Notes under the pieces: model-generated
The model's input: only the letters and a program-made list of their open reading frames with translations
Told to the model about the DNA's origin: nothing
Database searches by the model: none
Translations under genes and position numbers: made by a program
Assembly (NCBI GenBank): GCA_030684515.1
Contig: JAUXVJ010000009.1
Span: 310,001 to 374,000, forward strand
Length of the DNA: 64,000 bases
Direction of reading: 5' to 3'
Origin: Actinomycetota bacterium
GTDB lineage: Bacteria > Actinomycetota > Actinomycetes > S36-B12
Shown here: one piece after another, positions 52,984-61,692 of the stretch
Position numbering within the stretch: the first letter of the stretch is position 1
Layout of the letters: each line of letters opens with the position of its first letter

Positions 52984-54282
52984 ATGCACGTTCACAATCG
53001 TGCCCGGCGTACGTCGGCGGCACTCGCTGCAGGAGCTAGCGCTTCGCTGCTGCTCACCATAATTGCCACAAGCGCTGGGGCCGCTCCGACGACGCCGCCA
53101 GGACTTGTGAAGAACAACGCGTCATGTCCTTCGACGCCTGGTGTTACTCCCACCACCGTGAACTTCGGCTGGATCGGTCCTAAGACTGGCGCTGCTGCAG
53201 CGAACTACATCGGCTCCTCTGAGGCAGCGCAGTTGCGCATCGACCAGGAGAACGCCAAGGGTGGCGTGAATGGCCGCAAGATCCTTTACAAGGTCTATGA
53301 CGACCAGTCCAACGGCAGTGGCCAGATCACTGCAGCTCAGAAGGCCATCCAGTCCGACAACGTCTTCGCCCTGACTGCTCAGACCAACACCACGTCGATG
53401 TACGCCACTTTGAAGGATCAGGGCATTCCTGTCACAGGCTTCTCCAACCCGGCCTTTGGCACAGACCGCAATGCCTTCAGCGTCACTGGTGCAACCACCT
53501 CGTCGATCCCATCCATCGCCAGCACTGGTGTGCTGGAGAAGTTGAAGCAGATGGGCGTCACCAAGATCGCCAACATCAACCACGTCAGCACAGGCGCCTC
53601 GGCTTCCGGCAATGCCACCGCAGGGCTCATCCCGCTCGTGGGCGGATTGACTCAGGTGCTGCGTATTGCTGATGAGCCTCAGGGCACGCACGATGCAACC
53701 TCCACTGCTCTTCGCATGAAGACCTCAGGTGCCGATGGCGCGATCATCGTTGGCTTCATCGACGGTGCAATCTCGATCATGCAGGCGCTGAAGCAGCAGG
53801 GTGTCACCCTGAAGGGCGTCAGCATTGTTGGTCTATCTGACCCAGCCGTGCTGAAGACCTCCGGTGGGGCCCTCGATGGTGCACTGGGCACCACCTATGG
53901 CTCCGTGCCGGTCGGTGTGAACAACCGTGCGGTCAAGACCTACGCAGCAGGTATGAAGGCTGCTGGCCTGAACCCCTACTCCTCAGGTGCCCCGATGGGC
54001 TTCTTGGGTGCGGACCTGTTCATCAAGGGCCTGAAGGTTGCTGGCAAGTGCCCGACTCGTGAGTCGTTCATCAGCAACCTGCGCAATGTCACTAACTACG
54101 ACGGTGGTGGCTTGGTTCCTGAGAAGGTCAGCTTCAAGCCAGGCCTGATGCCAAACGGCAATCCGGCAGCCTGTGGCTGGTACCTCATCGCCAAGGGCAC
54201 CGACCTCGTGCCGGATGCCAAGCCCACCTGTGGTGCCAAGTACATCGACACCACGACAGGCAAGGTCGTCTTCGGCGGCTAG
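52984..54282 (+). CDS. ABC-type substrate-binding protein, Leu/Ile/Val-amide family (copy 2)
   Basis: A 432-aa close paralogue of the preceding gene, with the same length and long identical blocks (ITAAQKAIQ, GLTQVLRIADEPQGTHDATS, CPTRESFI, CGAKYIDTTTGKVV). ATG 52984 follows CAGGAGG. The signal peptide is RRTSAALAAGASASLLLTII, cleaved near AGAAP. Differences cluster in the signal peptide and in a few surface positions (for example GAS versus VTG after RNAF). This is a tandem duplication including RBS and terminator. The two may differ in ligand or be dosage copies. No transporter membrane genes are nearby. Confidence 0.88.
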   Translation: MHVHNRARRTSAALAAGASASLLLTIIATSAGAAPTTPPGLVKNNASCPSTPGVTPTTVNFGWIGPKTGAAAANYIGSSEAAQLRIDQENAKGGVNGRKILYKVYDDQSNGSGQITAAQKAIQSDNVFALTAQTNTTSMYATLKDQGIPVTGFSNPAFGTDRNAFSVTGATTSSIPSIASTGVLEKLKQMGVTKIANINHVSTGASASGNATAGLIPLVGGLTQVLRIADEPQGTHDATSTALRMKTSGADGAIIVGFIDGAISIMQALKQQGVTLKGVSIVGLSDPAVLKTSGGALDGALGTTYGSVPVGVNNRAVKTYAAGMKAAGLNPYSSGAPMGFLGADLFIKGLKVAGKCPTRESFISNLRNVTNYDGGGLVPEKVSFKPGLMPNGNPAACGWYLIAKGTDLVPDAKPTCGAKYIDTTTGKVVFGG

Positions 54283-54303
54283 TTCGTCCAGAGCAGCAAA
54301 TGC

Positions 54304-54327
54304 GGCGGGTGTCCTCGGACACCCGCC
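54304..54327 (+). terminator. Terminator hairpin after binding protein 2
   Basis: GGCGGGTGTCC and GGACACCCGCC with a 2-nt loop, followed by ACATTCATTT. Related in sequence to the hairpin at 52745. It also lies just before the convergent dehydrogenase stop. Confidence 0.85.
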
Positions 54328-54344
54328 ACATTCATTTCAGTCGA

Positions 54345-55163
54345 CTAGTACTTCATGATTTCGTCGTGGATGAACGGCGAATCAATGACCTGGCCAAGCA
54401 CGCCTAGATCAGCATCGAGGCGAGCGGCGACTTCCTGAACAACGCGTACGTCCTTTGCCACAAACCTGCCGACCGCCGCCACTGACCTGTCCAGTGAGCC
54501 ACTTGCAGCAATGATCTGGACCGCACGGCTGTTGCCGCTGGCATGTGGAAGCGCTGCAAGCAACACTTGCTCAGAGACACCAATCTCGCGTCCGAGGCGA
54601 AGAGCATCAGCAGCAAGACCAATATGAGCGGTGAACAGCGCGTTGTTGATGAGTTTCACGCGCTGGCCATACCCGACTGCTCCTGCGGGCACGATTACTT
54701 CGGCGTATGTGATCAACAGTGGTCGCACGTATTCGAGGTCTTCACTTGTCGCACCGATGAACAAGGTCAGTCGTCCCGCTTTGATATCTGCAGGCCCACC
54801 GCTCAAGGCAGCGTCAACGACGCGGATGCCCTTCATGGCCGCCTCGCGGGCGATCGCTTCCAGTGTCTGCGGATCGCAGGTGGTGTGCACGATGATCACG
54901 CCACCTGCCGGTATCTCGGCGATGATCCCCGTCTCGCTGAGGGCTGCATCTTTGACCTGCTGATCTGTGAGGACGCAGATGTAGACGACGTCAGATTCAC
55001 GCGCGACTTCAATTGCCGAGCTGCTACTGCGTATCCCAGCCTCAGTCAGTTCGCCAGTGAGCTTCCCGCTGCGATCAACGACGAATGGATCAACGCCAGC
55101 AAGACTCAGTCTCTTGACTATCTCTATGCCCATCTGGCCAGTACCTACAAAACCCACACGCAT
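54345..55163 (-). CDS. 3-hydroxyisobutyrate dehydrogenase-like NAD(P)-dependent oxidoreductase
   Basis: A 272-aa beta-hydroxyacid dehydrogenase. ATG 55163 (MRVGFVGTGQMGIEIVKRL) follows AGGGAG. The N-terminal GxGxMG NAD(P) motif is intact. DAALSGGPADIKAGRLTLFI is the substrate/active-site motif (D.pvSGG...A..G.L). GYGQRVKLINNALFTAHIGL carries the catalytic Lys (K.inN). The substrate could be 3-hydroxyisobutyrate, tartronate semialdehyde or similar. Confidence 0.9.
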   Translation of the reverse strand: MRVGFVGTGQMGIEIVKRLSLAGVDPFVVDRSGKLTGELTEAGIRSSSSAIEVARESDVVYICVLTDQQVKDAALSETGIIAEIPAGGVIIVHTTCDPQTLEAIAREAAMKGIRVVDAALSGGPADIKAGRLTLFIGATSEDLEYVRPLLITYAEVIVPAGAVGYGQRVKLINNALFTAHIGLAADALRLGREIGVSEQVLLAALPHASGNSRAVQIIAASGSLDRSVAAVGRFVAKDVRVVQEVAARLDADLGVLGQVIDSPFIHDEIMKY

Positions 55164-55209
55164 CGCTACTCCCTGGTCACCTTTGGGTGGCATGAGTATC
55201 GCCGGACAG

Positions 55210-55624
55210 TTAGATGAGCCGCAATCGCACATCCACATTGCCGCGGATGGCGTTGGAGTAAGGGCAGACCTGATGAGCCTTCTCCAGAAGTGTCTGGGCC
55301 ATGCCGGCTTCGAGTTCAGGGGCGTAGAGATCCAGTTCGACGGCTAGGCCCAAGCCCCCACTTGCACGCTTGCCAAAGGAAACGCGAGTGGTGATCTCAT
55401 TTCTCTTGGGATCTGCGCCCTTTCGGTACCCACCATCTTCAGTGCCGAGTGAAAGCAGGCGGCATAGCCCGCAGCAAGGAGTTGCTCAGGGTTGGTCGCA
55501 CCACCCTGGCCCCCCATGTCCTTGGGGATGCGAGCATCCACGTCGAGCAGGCCGTCATCGGTGCGGTGTGACCATTGCGTCCATCGCCAGATGCAGTGGC
55601 AACAGCTGTGTACAGAGAATCCAT
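55210..55624 (-). pseudogene. ohr: Organic hydroperoxide resistance protein (Ohr/OsmC family), two frameshifts
   Basis: Three reading-frame pieces join into one Ohr protein. The first, from ATG 55624, is MDSLYTAVATASGDGRNGHT. The second, after about 55565, is RTDDGLLDVDARIPKDMGGQ, continuing to NPEQLLAAGYAACFHSALKM. The third, after about 55405, is KRNEITTRVSFGKRASGGLG, running to VCPYSNAIRGNVDVRLRLI and TAA at 55210. The two reactive Cys (AACFHSA and VCPYSNA) survive but in different frames. Two separate indels make a single sequencing error unlikely, so the gene is probably inactive. No ohrR gene is adjacent. Confidence 0.85.
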
Positions 55625-55644
55625 GGTGCCCCCTTCAGATAGGA

Positions 55645-55673
55645 CACAACTGAGTTGTGCACAATCGAATTGT
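55645..55673. promoter_or_regulatory. Two palindromes upstream of the broken ohr
   Basis: CACAACT-G-AGTTGTG (55645-55659, perfect 7-1-7) and ACAAT-CGA-ATTGT (55661-55673) lie 20-50 bp before the ohr start. Both share ACAA-n5-TTGT, like OhrR/MarR-type operators. They also lie just beyond the 3' end of the winged-helix gene at 55689. Confidence 0.6.
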
Positions 55674-55688
55674 CGAATCGCACACCTG

Positions 55689-56825
55689 CTATCGGTCGAT
55701 CCGGCTGACCTTGACCCGGTGGTGCATCGCCGACGGTGTCAGCAGGCGCACGAGTGCGAGACCCTCTGCCTCAACGGCACTGCCGGTTGCGGCATTGACC
55801 TTCTCGAGGCACTCGACGTGCAGAGTCGCAGCTGCTTGCTTGGAGGGCTTGGTGTCGATGTCGCGTGAAATATGCCAAGCCGCACTGATGAAGCCGTCAA
55901 TCAATACTGTGCCTTTGATGGCGGATGCTTGGCCGAGTTGTCGCCGCCGATCGTCATCGCCGAATCGAGACCGGTCCTTGTGTGAGAGCAGCAGGTTGTC
56001 GTATTCAGGGAGAAATCTTGGGCTTGAATCAACATCTGCATTGATGAGTTGAGCATCTGGCAGATCAAACAGTTGTTGGGAACGTTCATTGGTGTAGCGG
56101 CGCAGTTGCGAGGCCATGTCTTCCATCGTCCTGCCAAGGCTGGGCACTCGAGACCAAGTCACGATGTCACTCGCGAGGGCTGGTCCAAATGCCGCGAGAT
56201 AGCGCAAGACGATCTCACGCGATTGACGTGCGGATATGCCAGCGCAGTCACGACCGATCCATCCTTCGAGGGTCATGAGGCGTAGACCGCCGGTTGATTG
56301 CCACAGTCCACGGGGTGGGGTTTGCACGAGTGGCAGACGATTGCGGCAAGCCAATGCGAGCGCACTGGAATTCAGGTGCGGGAATTCTTCCGCCAGTAGA
56401 GCTCGAAGTTCTGTGGGACTTCGGGGTGAGGCCGTGAGGAATGGCTCGGCGTAGGCAATGACCTGATCCAGATCCACGCCCTTGAGATGATCCTTGTGCC
56501 CGCCGTGTGAACGAAGTTCCTGTTCGAGTACCGCTTGTGCGTAGGGCCTCAAAGCGACTGCGTCATCTGCCGTCACGAGATGAATCGTTCCCCTTATGAC
56601 GACCATACGCAGCACCGCGCGCGCTTGCATCAACTCCGAAAGTGATGCCGGATTGAAGTCGGCTAGCCGTGACCAAAGCCCTACGTATGGATCGCCTGGC
56701 ACTTGCGCTTGCAATCCAAGCAAGTCTGAAATCAGGTCGAGGGTGGCTTCATGTGAGCGACTCAGGAGTCGTTGTCGTTGCAGAGTGGTGCGATTCAGCG
56801 TTCGCTGGTCTATTCGGTCAGTCAT
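55689..56825 (-). CDS. Winged-helix DNA-binding domain protein (HTH_42/AlkZ-like)
   Basis: A 378-aa protein. ATG 56825 (MTDRIDQRTLNRTTLQRQRL) overlaps the upstream small membrane gene by 4 bp. LISDLLGLQAQVPGDPYVGL, VIRGTIHLVTADDAVALRP and LPEYDNLLLSHKDRSRF are the family hallmarks (lqaQ...p...l..R; RgtlHl; LP.yDe.llgy.dR). AlkZ-type members include DNA glycosylases that unhook crosslinks, with a QxQ motif; here LQAQ is present. Repair activity is possible but unproven. Confidence 0.85.
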   Translation of the reverse strand: MTDRIDQRTLNRTTLQRQRLLSRSHEATLDLISDLLGLQAQVPGDPYVGLWSRLADFNPASLSELMQARAVLRMVVIRGTIHLVTADDAVALRPYAQAVLEQELRSHGGHKDHLKGVDLDQVIAYAEPFLTASPRSPTELRALLAEEFPHLNSSALALACRNRLPLVQTPPRGLWQSTGGLRLMTLEGWIGRDCAGISARQSREIVLRYLAAFGPALASDIVTWSRVPSLGRTMEDMASQLRRYTNERSQQLFDLPDAQLINADVDSSPRFLPEYDNLLLSHKDRSRFGDDDRRRQLGQASAIKGTVLIDGFISAAWHISRDIDTKPSKQAAATLHVECLEKVNAATGSAVEAEGLALVRLLTPSAMHHRVKVSRIDR

Positions 56826-57088
56826 TGAAGGAGAATCCACTTCGCTTTCGACTGTATGCGTGATCGTGTAAGGACTGCGAGCAAGCCCCACGCAGACACC
56901 AGCGACCAGGTGCCTTCCAACAGCAGGAAGCCCCATTGGCCTTCAACAAAGGCATTCACAGCCAAGATCGTTGAACCGAAGAAATTCAGCAGCAGATACA
57001 ACTTGGACTTCATGGACAGGATGCCTTGTTGCGATAACGCAAATCCGGCGAGAATGAGCAATGAGCCGACCACCTGAATGATCATCAC
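56822..57088 (-). CDS. CBU_0592-type small membrane protein
   Basis: An 88-aa protein from ATG 57088 after GGAGG. Three membrane segments: IIQVVGSLLILAGFALSQQG, LYLLLNFFGSTILAVNAFVE and WGFLLLEGTWSLVSAWGLLA. The Y.llN..Gs..l...af......f.l.e..W..vS..GL pattern matches the CBU_0592-like domain. The stop overlaps the winged-helix gene start (ATGA), so they form an operon. Function unknown. Confidence 0.78.
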   Translation of the reverse strand: MMIIQVVGSLLILAGFALSQQGILSMKSKLYLLLNFFGSTILAVNAFVEGQWGFLLLEGTWSLVSAWGLLAVLTRSRIQSKAKWILLQ

Positions 57089-57272
57089 GACCTCCGCGTG
57101 CGTCGTCGTCAGACTGGGTACGGCGCATCTCGTCCAGAGGTCATCTCGTGACTTCCTGCGTCGAGTCTACCAATGCGTTCGACTCGTCAGCCAAGTCGCG
57201 GGATAATGACAGTACGGCAGTGCTATTTGGCTACTGCCACGCTTGTTCAGTCGAAGAGTGAGAAGGCTGGCT

Positions 57273-58409
57273 ATGTCGCCAGAGCATGCCGTTGATTCAA
57301 TGATGTCGACAAAGAGAAGTCTCCTGGCAATCAGTCATGCGATGGAGCAATCACTGGCCTTGGATCGTCAGACTTACGAGCCAGAACACGCCCCGCTTGT
57401 GATCGCCCTTTTCCAGCGTCGCGAATACTTCGAGGCAGAACGCAAACGCTATGAATTGATGGCCGAACGTGGGTGCCTGTGCATCGTGGGATTCGTAGGA
57501 ACTGCTTCGCCAGCCTCAAGTGGCGTCATTCAGATCCACCTGAGTCTGGACGAAGCCCTCGCTCAGGAGTGGGCGCTCGTAGTACTCGACGGCGCTATGG
57601 GCATGAGTCTCATCGGACTCGATGCCCAGGACATCGCGCTTGGAGGTGACAGCCTTGAGAGCGCTCGGCTCTTTCATTCGCGTTGGTCCTTCAGCCACAT
57701 AGACGGAGCCAAGGAAGCGCGCAGACTCATTGACGAGTTCGGTGATCGGCTCCCACGTGAGGTTCGAGAGCGTTCCTTCGTCGCAATCCAGATCGCTGAA
57801 GCCGCCGCACCTACAGTCACCGAGGCGAGGCTGGCGGCAGTGACCCAGCAGATGGTTGCGAGCATTGAAACGGCGCACCAGCGCACAGATCATTTGAGCG
57901 AGCAACTTCGACGCGAGCGCCAATTGTCTGAACTGGATCATCTGACCGGCTTGCACAATCGACTCTTTCTCGAACGCTTCCTTGATTCTCCCGTCCAGGA
58001 ATCGCCAATCAAAGTCACCGCATTACTCGTTGATCTTGACGGACTCAAGCTCATCAATGACAGCAGCGGGCATTCAGCAGGAGACGCGGCATTGTCGGCA
58101 GTCGCGGCTGCGTTGTTGCGCGTCACTCGACCGCAGGATGTAGTGGTGCGACTTGGTGGAGATGAGTTTCTCGTTGTCCTACCCGGACTTGACGCGCAGG
58201 CCGGCGTTGGAGTGGGAGAGCGCATAGTCAAGCAATTGGCCGAAACGGAATTGCCAACCCCCTGGCAGGCTCTGAGCGTCAGTGCTTCAGTTGGCGTTGC
58301 AGTGGCAGGACCCAACCGCATTCCCTTGGACCGACTCGACAAGGCCCTGTATGCAGTCAAGCGCTCAGGGAAAGGCCGCGTCTTTCTATTCGAGGACGCA
58401 GCGGCCTAG
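57273..58409 (+). CDS. Diguanylate cyclase with N-terminal DICT-like sensor domain
   Basis: A 378-aa soluble protein. ATG 57273 follows GAGAAGG. Residues about 10-130 resemble a DICT sensor (LLAISHAMEQ, then APLVIALFQRREYFEAERKR). A coiled region (AHQRTDHLSEQLRRERQLSE) leads to the GGDEF domain. The active site is VVVRLGGDEFLVVLPG and the inhibitory I-site RxxD (RPQD) sits five residues before. LVDLDGLKLINDSSGHSAGD is conserved. It should make c-di-GMP with product inhibition. DICT domains are usually tied to light or other signals. Confidence 0.9.
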   Translation: MSPEHAVDSMMSTKRSLLAISHAMEQSLALDRQTYEPEHAPLVIALFQRREYFEAERKRYELMAERGCLCIVGFVGTASPASSGVIQIHLSLDEALAQEWALVVLDGAMGMSLIGLDAQDIALGGDSLESARLFHSRWSFSHIDGAKEARRLIDEFGDRLPREVRERSFVAIQIAEAAAPTVTEARLAAVTQQMVASIETAHQRTDHLSEQLRRERQLSELDHLTGLHNRLFLERFLDSPVQESPIKVTALLVDLDGLKLINDSSGHSAGDAALSAVAAALLRVTRPQDVVVRLGGDEFLVVLPGLDAQAGVGVGERIVKQLAETELPTPWQALSVSASVGVAVAGPNRIPLDRLDKALYAVKRSGKGRVFLFEDAAA

Positions 58410-58421
58410 TCCGCGATTGAC

Positions 58422-58967
58422 CTATGAAGCCCAGTGCGGGTTGCGCCCGAGGAAGGCAACGAGTTGTTGCACGGCGCTGTCGCTTGGCGACGCTGGCAAT
58501 TCGGGACCAAAGGATTTGCCCGGGCCGCGGGATTCTGGCTTGAGCATCCCTTTGCCCACTGCAAGGCCCGCCTTGGCTTCCTCGTCGGTGAACGGCGAAA
58601 TCTGGCCTATTGCAGTTGCCAGGTCCCAGCCGTGCGTGACGTACTCCATCAGCAGGATGCCGATGGGAAATTGCTTGGCTCCCTCAAGTTCAGACCTGTA
58701 GGCATTGACGACCTGTGCCGCAGCCGTGTTGAAGTCGTTCGCCGGGTTGGGGCCAGCGATGTATGCATTTGGATCGGCATCTGACGGCACGGAGTTCAGT
58801 CGATTGGCGAAGCTGTCCGCCCAGCCCACGAGGTGGTTGACCAACTGAGCAACAGTGAACTCAGCACAGGGAGTTGGCAGGTGGAGTTGGTCGGGCTCAA
58901 CGGCCGCGATGAGCGCTCCAGTCTTGGTCATGCAGTCTTGGAGCAGGTCAACCTGGGAGCGAGTCAT
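58422..58967 (-). CDS. TIGR03086/DinB-like protein (module 2)
   Basis: A 181-aa protein related in family to the 40152 gene. TPCAEFTVAQLVNHLVGWAD has the first metal His and LLMEYVTHGWDLATAIGQIS the second. A Gly/Pro-rich loop and GRNPHWAS end it, similar to the GRDPNW end of the other copy. TAGCCT lies 6 nt before ATG 58967, giving a leaderless mRNA. It is divergent from an ArsR-SRPBCC pair, whereas in module 1 the homologue is the third gene of the operon. Confidence 0.87.
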   Translation of the reverse strand: MTRSQVDLLQDCMTKTGALIAAVEPDQLHLPTPCAEFTVAQLVNHLVGWADSFANRLNSVPSDADPNAYIAGPNPANDFNTAAAQVVNAYRSELEGAKQFPIGILLMEYVTHGWDLATAIGQISPFTDEEAKAGLAVGKGMLKPESRGPGKSFGPELPASPSDSAVQQLVAFLGRNPHWAS

Positions 58968-58991
58968 CTTTGGAGGCTACTCCGGCTCAGG

Positions 58992-59036
58992 TTGACAGGG
59001 CGCCACCCGCGCTATTAAATACAACCAAATGGTTGT
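58992..59036 (+). promoter_or_regulatory. Promoter and ArsR-type operator (module 2)
   Basis: TTGACA (58992-58997) and TATTAAAT (59013-59020) form a -35/-10 pair with 15-17 bp spacing. ACAACCAAATGGTTGT (59021-59036) directly follows the -10 and covers the expected start site. On its other strand it reads CAACCATTTGGTTG, fitting the module 1 consensus CAACYAYTWGGTTG. The ATG at 59029 is inside the operator. Confidence 0.75.
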
Positions 59037-59379
59037 AGATCAAATGAGCGATCGGGAAGTTGATCGACTCTTTCACGCACTGGCCGATGCCACGCGTCGT
59101 GACATCGTCCGACGAGTCATGCGCGGGGACAGTTCCATTTCCGAACTGGCGCGCAGCTACGCCATGAGCATGACAGCTGTACAGAAGCATGTATTGGTCC
59201 TGCAGGAAGCAGGGCTTATCTCGAAAGTCAGACAAGGCCGTGAGCAGCGCGTGGTTGGCAATGTCGATGCCGTTCAGCACGCTCAGAGCCTTCTTGACAG
59301 TTATGAACAAATCTGGCGCGACCGATTCGACCGCATGGGCGAGTTGTTGGCCGAACCAATCCCAGGAGGCAAGTCATGA
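59029..59379 (+). CDS. ArsR-family transcriptional repressor (module 2)
   Basis: A 116-aa winged-helix protein: VDRLFHALADATRRDIVRRV, then ISELARSYAMSMTAVQKHVL and VLQEAGLISKVRQGREQRVV. No metal-binding Cys/His motif. ATG 59029 lies within the operator, only a few bases after the likely transcription start; ATG 59044 is the alternative, and neither has an SD. It overlaps the SRPBCC gene by 4 bp. Its sequence differs clearly from the 41202 regulator, yet the operators are alike, so cross-talk is possible. Confidence 0.9.
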   Translation: MVVDQMSDREVDRLFHALADATRRDIVRRVMRGDSSISELARSYAMSMTAVQKHVLVLQEAGLISKVRQGREQRVVGNVDAVQHAQSLLDSYEQIWRDRFDRMGELLAEPIPGGKS

Positions 59380-59864
59380 GTGTTACCGATGTCATCAAGG
59401 ACCTGAGCACGTGCTCGATGACGGTCACGGCTGAGTTCGATGCACCTGTTGAGCGCGTGTGGCAGCTCTGGGCGGATCCTCGACAACTGGAGCGTTGGTG
59501 GGGTCCACCGACCTACCCGGCGACATTCTTCAAGCACGATCTGACTCCGGGAGGGTTGGTGACCTACTGCATGACTGGGCCTGATGGCGATCAGCCAAAA
59601 GGTCTTTGGCGGGTAGTTGAGGTCGATGCTCCGCGCCTTCTGGTCGTCGAAGACGCCTTCGCCGATGATTCGTGGCGTGCCATGGACGCAATGCCCGTCA
59701 CAGTGATGCGGGTAGAACTCAGCGAGCGGAATCCGACCGGGACACGGGCCTCCATTCGCTCGACCTTTGCGTCGGTGGAAGCGATGCAGCAGCTGATTGA
59801 GATGGGGATGGATGAGGGCATGCGCCTTGCCATGGGTCAGATGGATGCAATCCTGCTCGACTGA
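59376..59864 (+). CDS. SRPBCC (AHA1-type) ligand-binding protein (module 2)
   Basis: A 162-aa protein. MTVTAEFDAPVERVWQLWAD, RQLERWWGPPTYPATFFKHD and GTRASIRSTFASVEAMQQLI match the AHA1/SRPBCC family. Family members have a hydrophobic ligand cavity. The start ATG overlaps the ArsR stop, so the repressor and the ligand-binding protein are made together. Only distantly similar to the 40720 protein. Confidence 0.9.
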   Translation: MSVTDVIKDLSTCSMTVTAEFDAPVERVWQLWADPRQLERWWGPPTYPATFFKHDLTPGGLVTYCMTGPDGDQPKGLWRVVEVDAPRLLVVEDAFADDSWRAMDAMPVTVMRVELSERNPTGTRASIRSTFASVEAMQQLIEMGMDEGMRLAMGQMDAILLD

Positions 59865-59901
59865 AGGGCAAACTATCTTCACCTGCCGATAGCGTGGGCT
59901 T

Positions 59902-60903
59902 ATGGGGCTGGCAGTAACTCGCCGCGGGGTCTTGCCTGAGATCTACGAGGCAGCTGATCGACGTGTGCTGGGTATGCCGGGCCCGGTGTGGACCATGGCA
60001 CTGTGGTTCGCCGCTTCTTCGATTGTTGTCGGCTTCTCGCTGGTATTTCCCACTCCCCCGAACGAGGACCCCGAGTTACGTCTCGCGGCGATGATCTACG
60101 GCTTTGCCGTGGCGATCGCGCTGATCTTCATGCGCAGTCGAACGCCGATGACGTTCATTTACATGCAACTGGTGATCTACATCCTGGTGTTGATCAGAAT
60201 CACCACGATGGCCGGAACGCCGCAAAGCGCGGTGACTTCTGGCATGAATCTCATCGTGCTCGCTGTCTACCTCGGATGGTGGGTCCCGCGCCTTGCTTCG
60301 ATCATTCTCATCGTGTTGGCAAACCTCGGCCTGTTGTTCTCCTTCTGGCGCACTGATCGTCTTCCAGACTTGCTTGTGTCGTGGCTGTCGATCACAGCCC
60401 TGTCCACTGGTCTGGTCATAGCCTTTGGTGCACTCGTATGGAACATGAAGGTGCAGCTCGTTACGGACCCGCTCACTGGTCTGCTGAACCGACAAGGACT
60501 TGGCGCGCTCATCGACCGGCGCACCCAAGTTGTTGGCCAGCAAGTCCCACGTGCGCTCATCGCCTTGGATCTGGACAATTTCAAGACCATCAATGATCGC
60601 GATGGACACCTTGCGGGCGATAGGACCCTCGCTGAATTTGGTGCTGCGCTCAGCGCAGAACTGCGGCCACAGGACATTGCCTTTCGAGTGGGCGGCGATG
60701 AGTTCGTCGTGATTCTTCCGAATACCACGACAAAGGACGCTGATGCTGTCGCCCAACGTCTGCGCCAGGCAATCGACATCGCGTGGTCATATGGAGTCAC
60801 CGAATGGCTCCCGGACGAAGACTTCAGCACGGCGTCATCTCGTGCTGACTTGGCGATGTACACCGATAAGGCCGAACGCAGGGGTGACTCGCCGAAGCAG
60901 TGA
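59902..60903 (+). CDS. Membrane-bound diguanylate cyclase (GGDEF)
   Basis: A 333-aa protein. Six hydrophobic segments occupy residues about 25-185 (for example WTMALWFAASSIVVGFSLVF and ASIILIVLANLGLLFSFW), a MASE-like membrane sensor of unrecognised type. The GGDEF domain follows: TDPLTGLLNRQGLGALIDRR, ALIALDLDNFKTINDRDGHL and IAFRVGGDEFVVILPN. The RxxD I-site (RPQD) precedes it by five residues. The C-terminal beta-strand part is somewhat short. TAGCGT lies 6 nt before ATG (leaderless). It likely makes c-di-GMP. Confidence 0.88.
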   Translation: MGLAVTRRGVLPEIYEAADRRVLGMPGPVWTMALWFAASSIVVGFSLVFPTPPNEDPELRLAAMIYGFAVAIALIFMRSRTPMTFIYMQLVIYILVLIRITTMAGTPQSAVTSGMNLIVLAVYLGWWVPRLASIILIVLANLGLLFSFWRTDRLPDLLVSWLSITALSTGLVIAFGALVWNMKVQLVTDPLTGLLNRQGLGALIDRRTQVVGQQVPRALIALDLDNFKTINDRDGHLAGDRTLAEFGAALSAELRPQDIAFRVGGDEFVVILPNTTTKDADAVAQRLRQAIDIAWSYGVTEWLPDEDFSTASSRADLAMYTDKAERRGDSPKQ

Positions 60904-60954
60904 GTTGGCCGCCACGGGTACCCGTCGGCTCAGCGATCGCGAGACAATGCGTCA

Positions 60955-61692
60955 ATGAGTGAGCAAGTGGCGCGGACAGCAATCGCGTTGTTGTTGTTGC
61001 TGATCGCTGCGCTCGCTGTCATGACTGTCGGTGGCCTGACCTACCGGCGCGAGCTTGTCGTGGCCTCATTGCGGGCACTCGTTCAGTTGACAGTCGTCGC
61101 GCTCGTCATCGCTTGGATCTTCAATCACCCTGAAGGCGCATTCGTGTATTTGGGAGTGATGCTGCTCGCAGCCTCCTTCACGTCGAATCGGCGCATTCGC
61201 GGGGATCGCCGCGACTGGGGCTGGATTCTCATCGCGATATTCGCGGGCGTTGCCGCCACCACCTCGATTGTCGCTGTGACAGGAGCCATCGACTTCAGTC
61301 CCCAAGCGCTACTGCCGTTCACTGCGCAGATGATCGGTGGTGCGATGACTGCAGCATCCCTATCCGGTGTTCGCTTTCGGGCAGATGTCCGATCGAGCTT
61401 CCCGGAATTTGAAGGCTATGTTGCCTTGGGGGCGAGCAATCGACAAGCCGGTCGAGAATTCGCAAGGCAAGCCGCAGAGCACTCGCTGTTCCCCGGACTT
61501 GATCAGACCAAGAGCGCCGGACTGGTAACTCTGCCTGGTGCTTTTGTTGGCCTGTTGCTCGGTGGCGCTACTCCACTCCTTGCCGTTCAGATCCAATTGC
61601 TAGTGCTCATCGGGCTCTTGCTCGCGCAGAGCATCACGAGTGTGATCACGACGCGGATGATCAGTCCGCTGCAGTTGGTGAAAGCGAAATGA
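60955..61692 (+). CDS. fetB: FetB/UPF0014-family ABC transporter permease
   Basis: A 245-aa membrane protein with about seven hydrophobic segments. LTYRRELVVASLRALVQLTV is the UPF0014 start (r.l..a..R...QL..vg), and TRMISPLQLVKAK ends it. E. coli FetB works with FetA in iron export and peroxide resistance. Here the adjoining ATPase is PstB-like rather than FetA-like. GACAAT lies 6 nt before ATG 60955. It overlaps the ATPase gene by 4 bp. Confidence 0.82.
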   Translation: MSEQVARTAIALLLLLIAALAVMTVGGLTYRRELVVASLRALVQLTVVALVIAWIFNHPEGAFVYLGVMLLAASFTSNRRIRGDRRDWGWILIAIFAGVAATTSIVAVTGAIDFSPQALLPFTAQMIGGAMTAASLSGVRFRADVRSSFPEFEGYVALGASNRQAGREFARQAAEHSLFPGLDQTKSAGLVTLPGAFVGLLLGGATPLLAVQIQLLVLIGLLLAQSITSVITTRMISPLQLVKAK

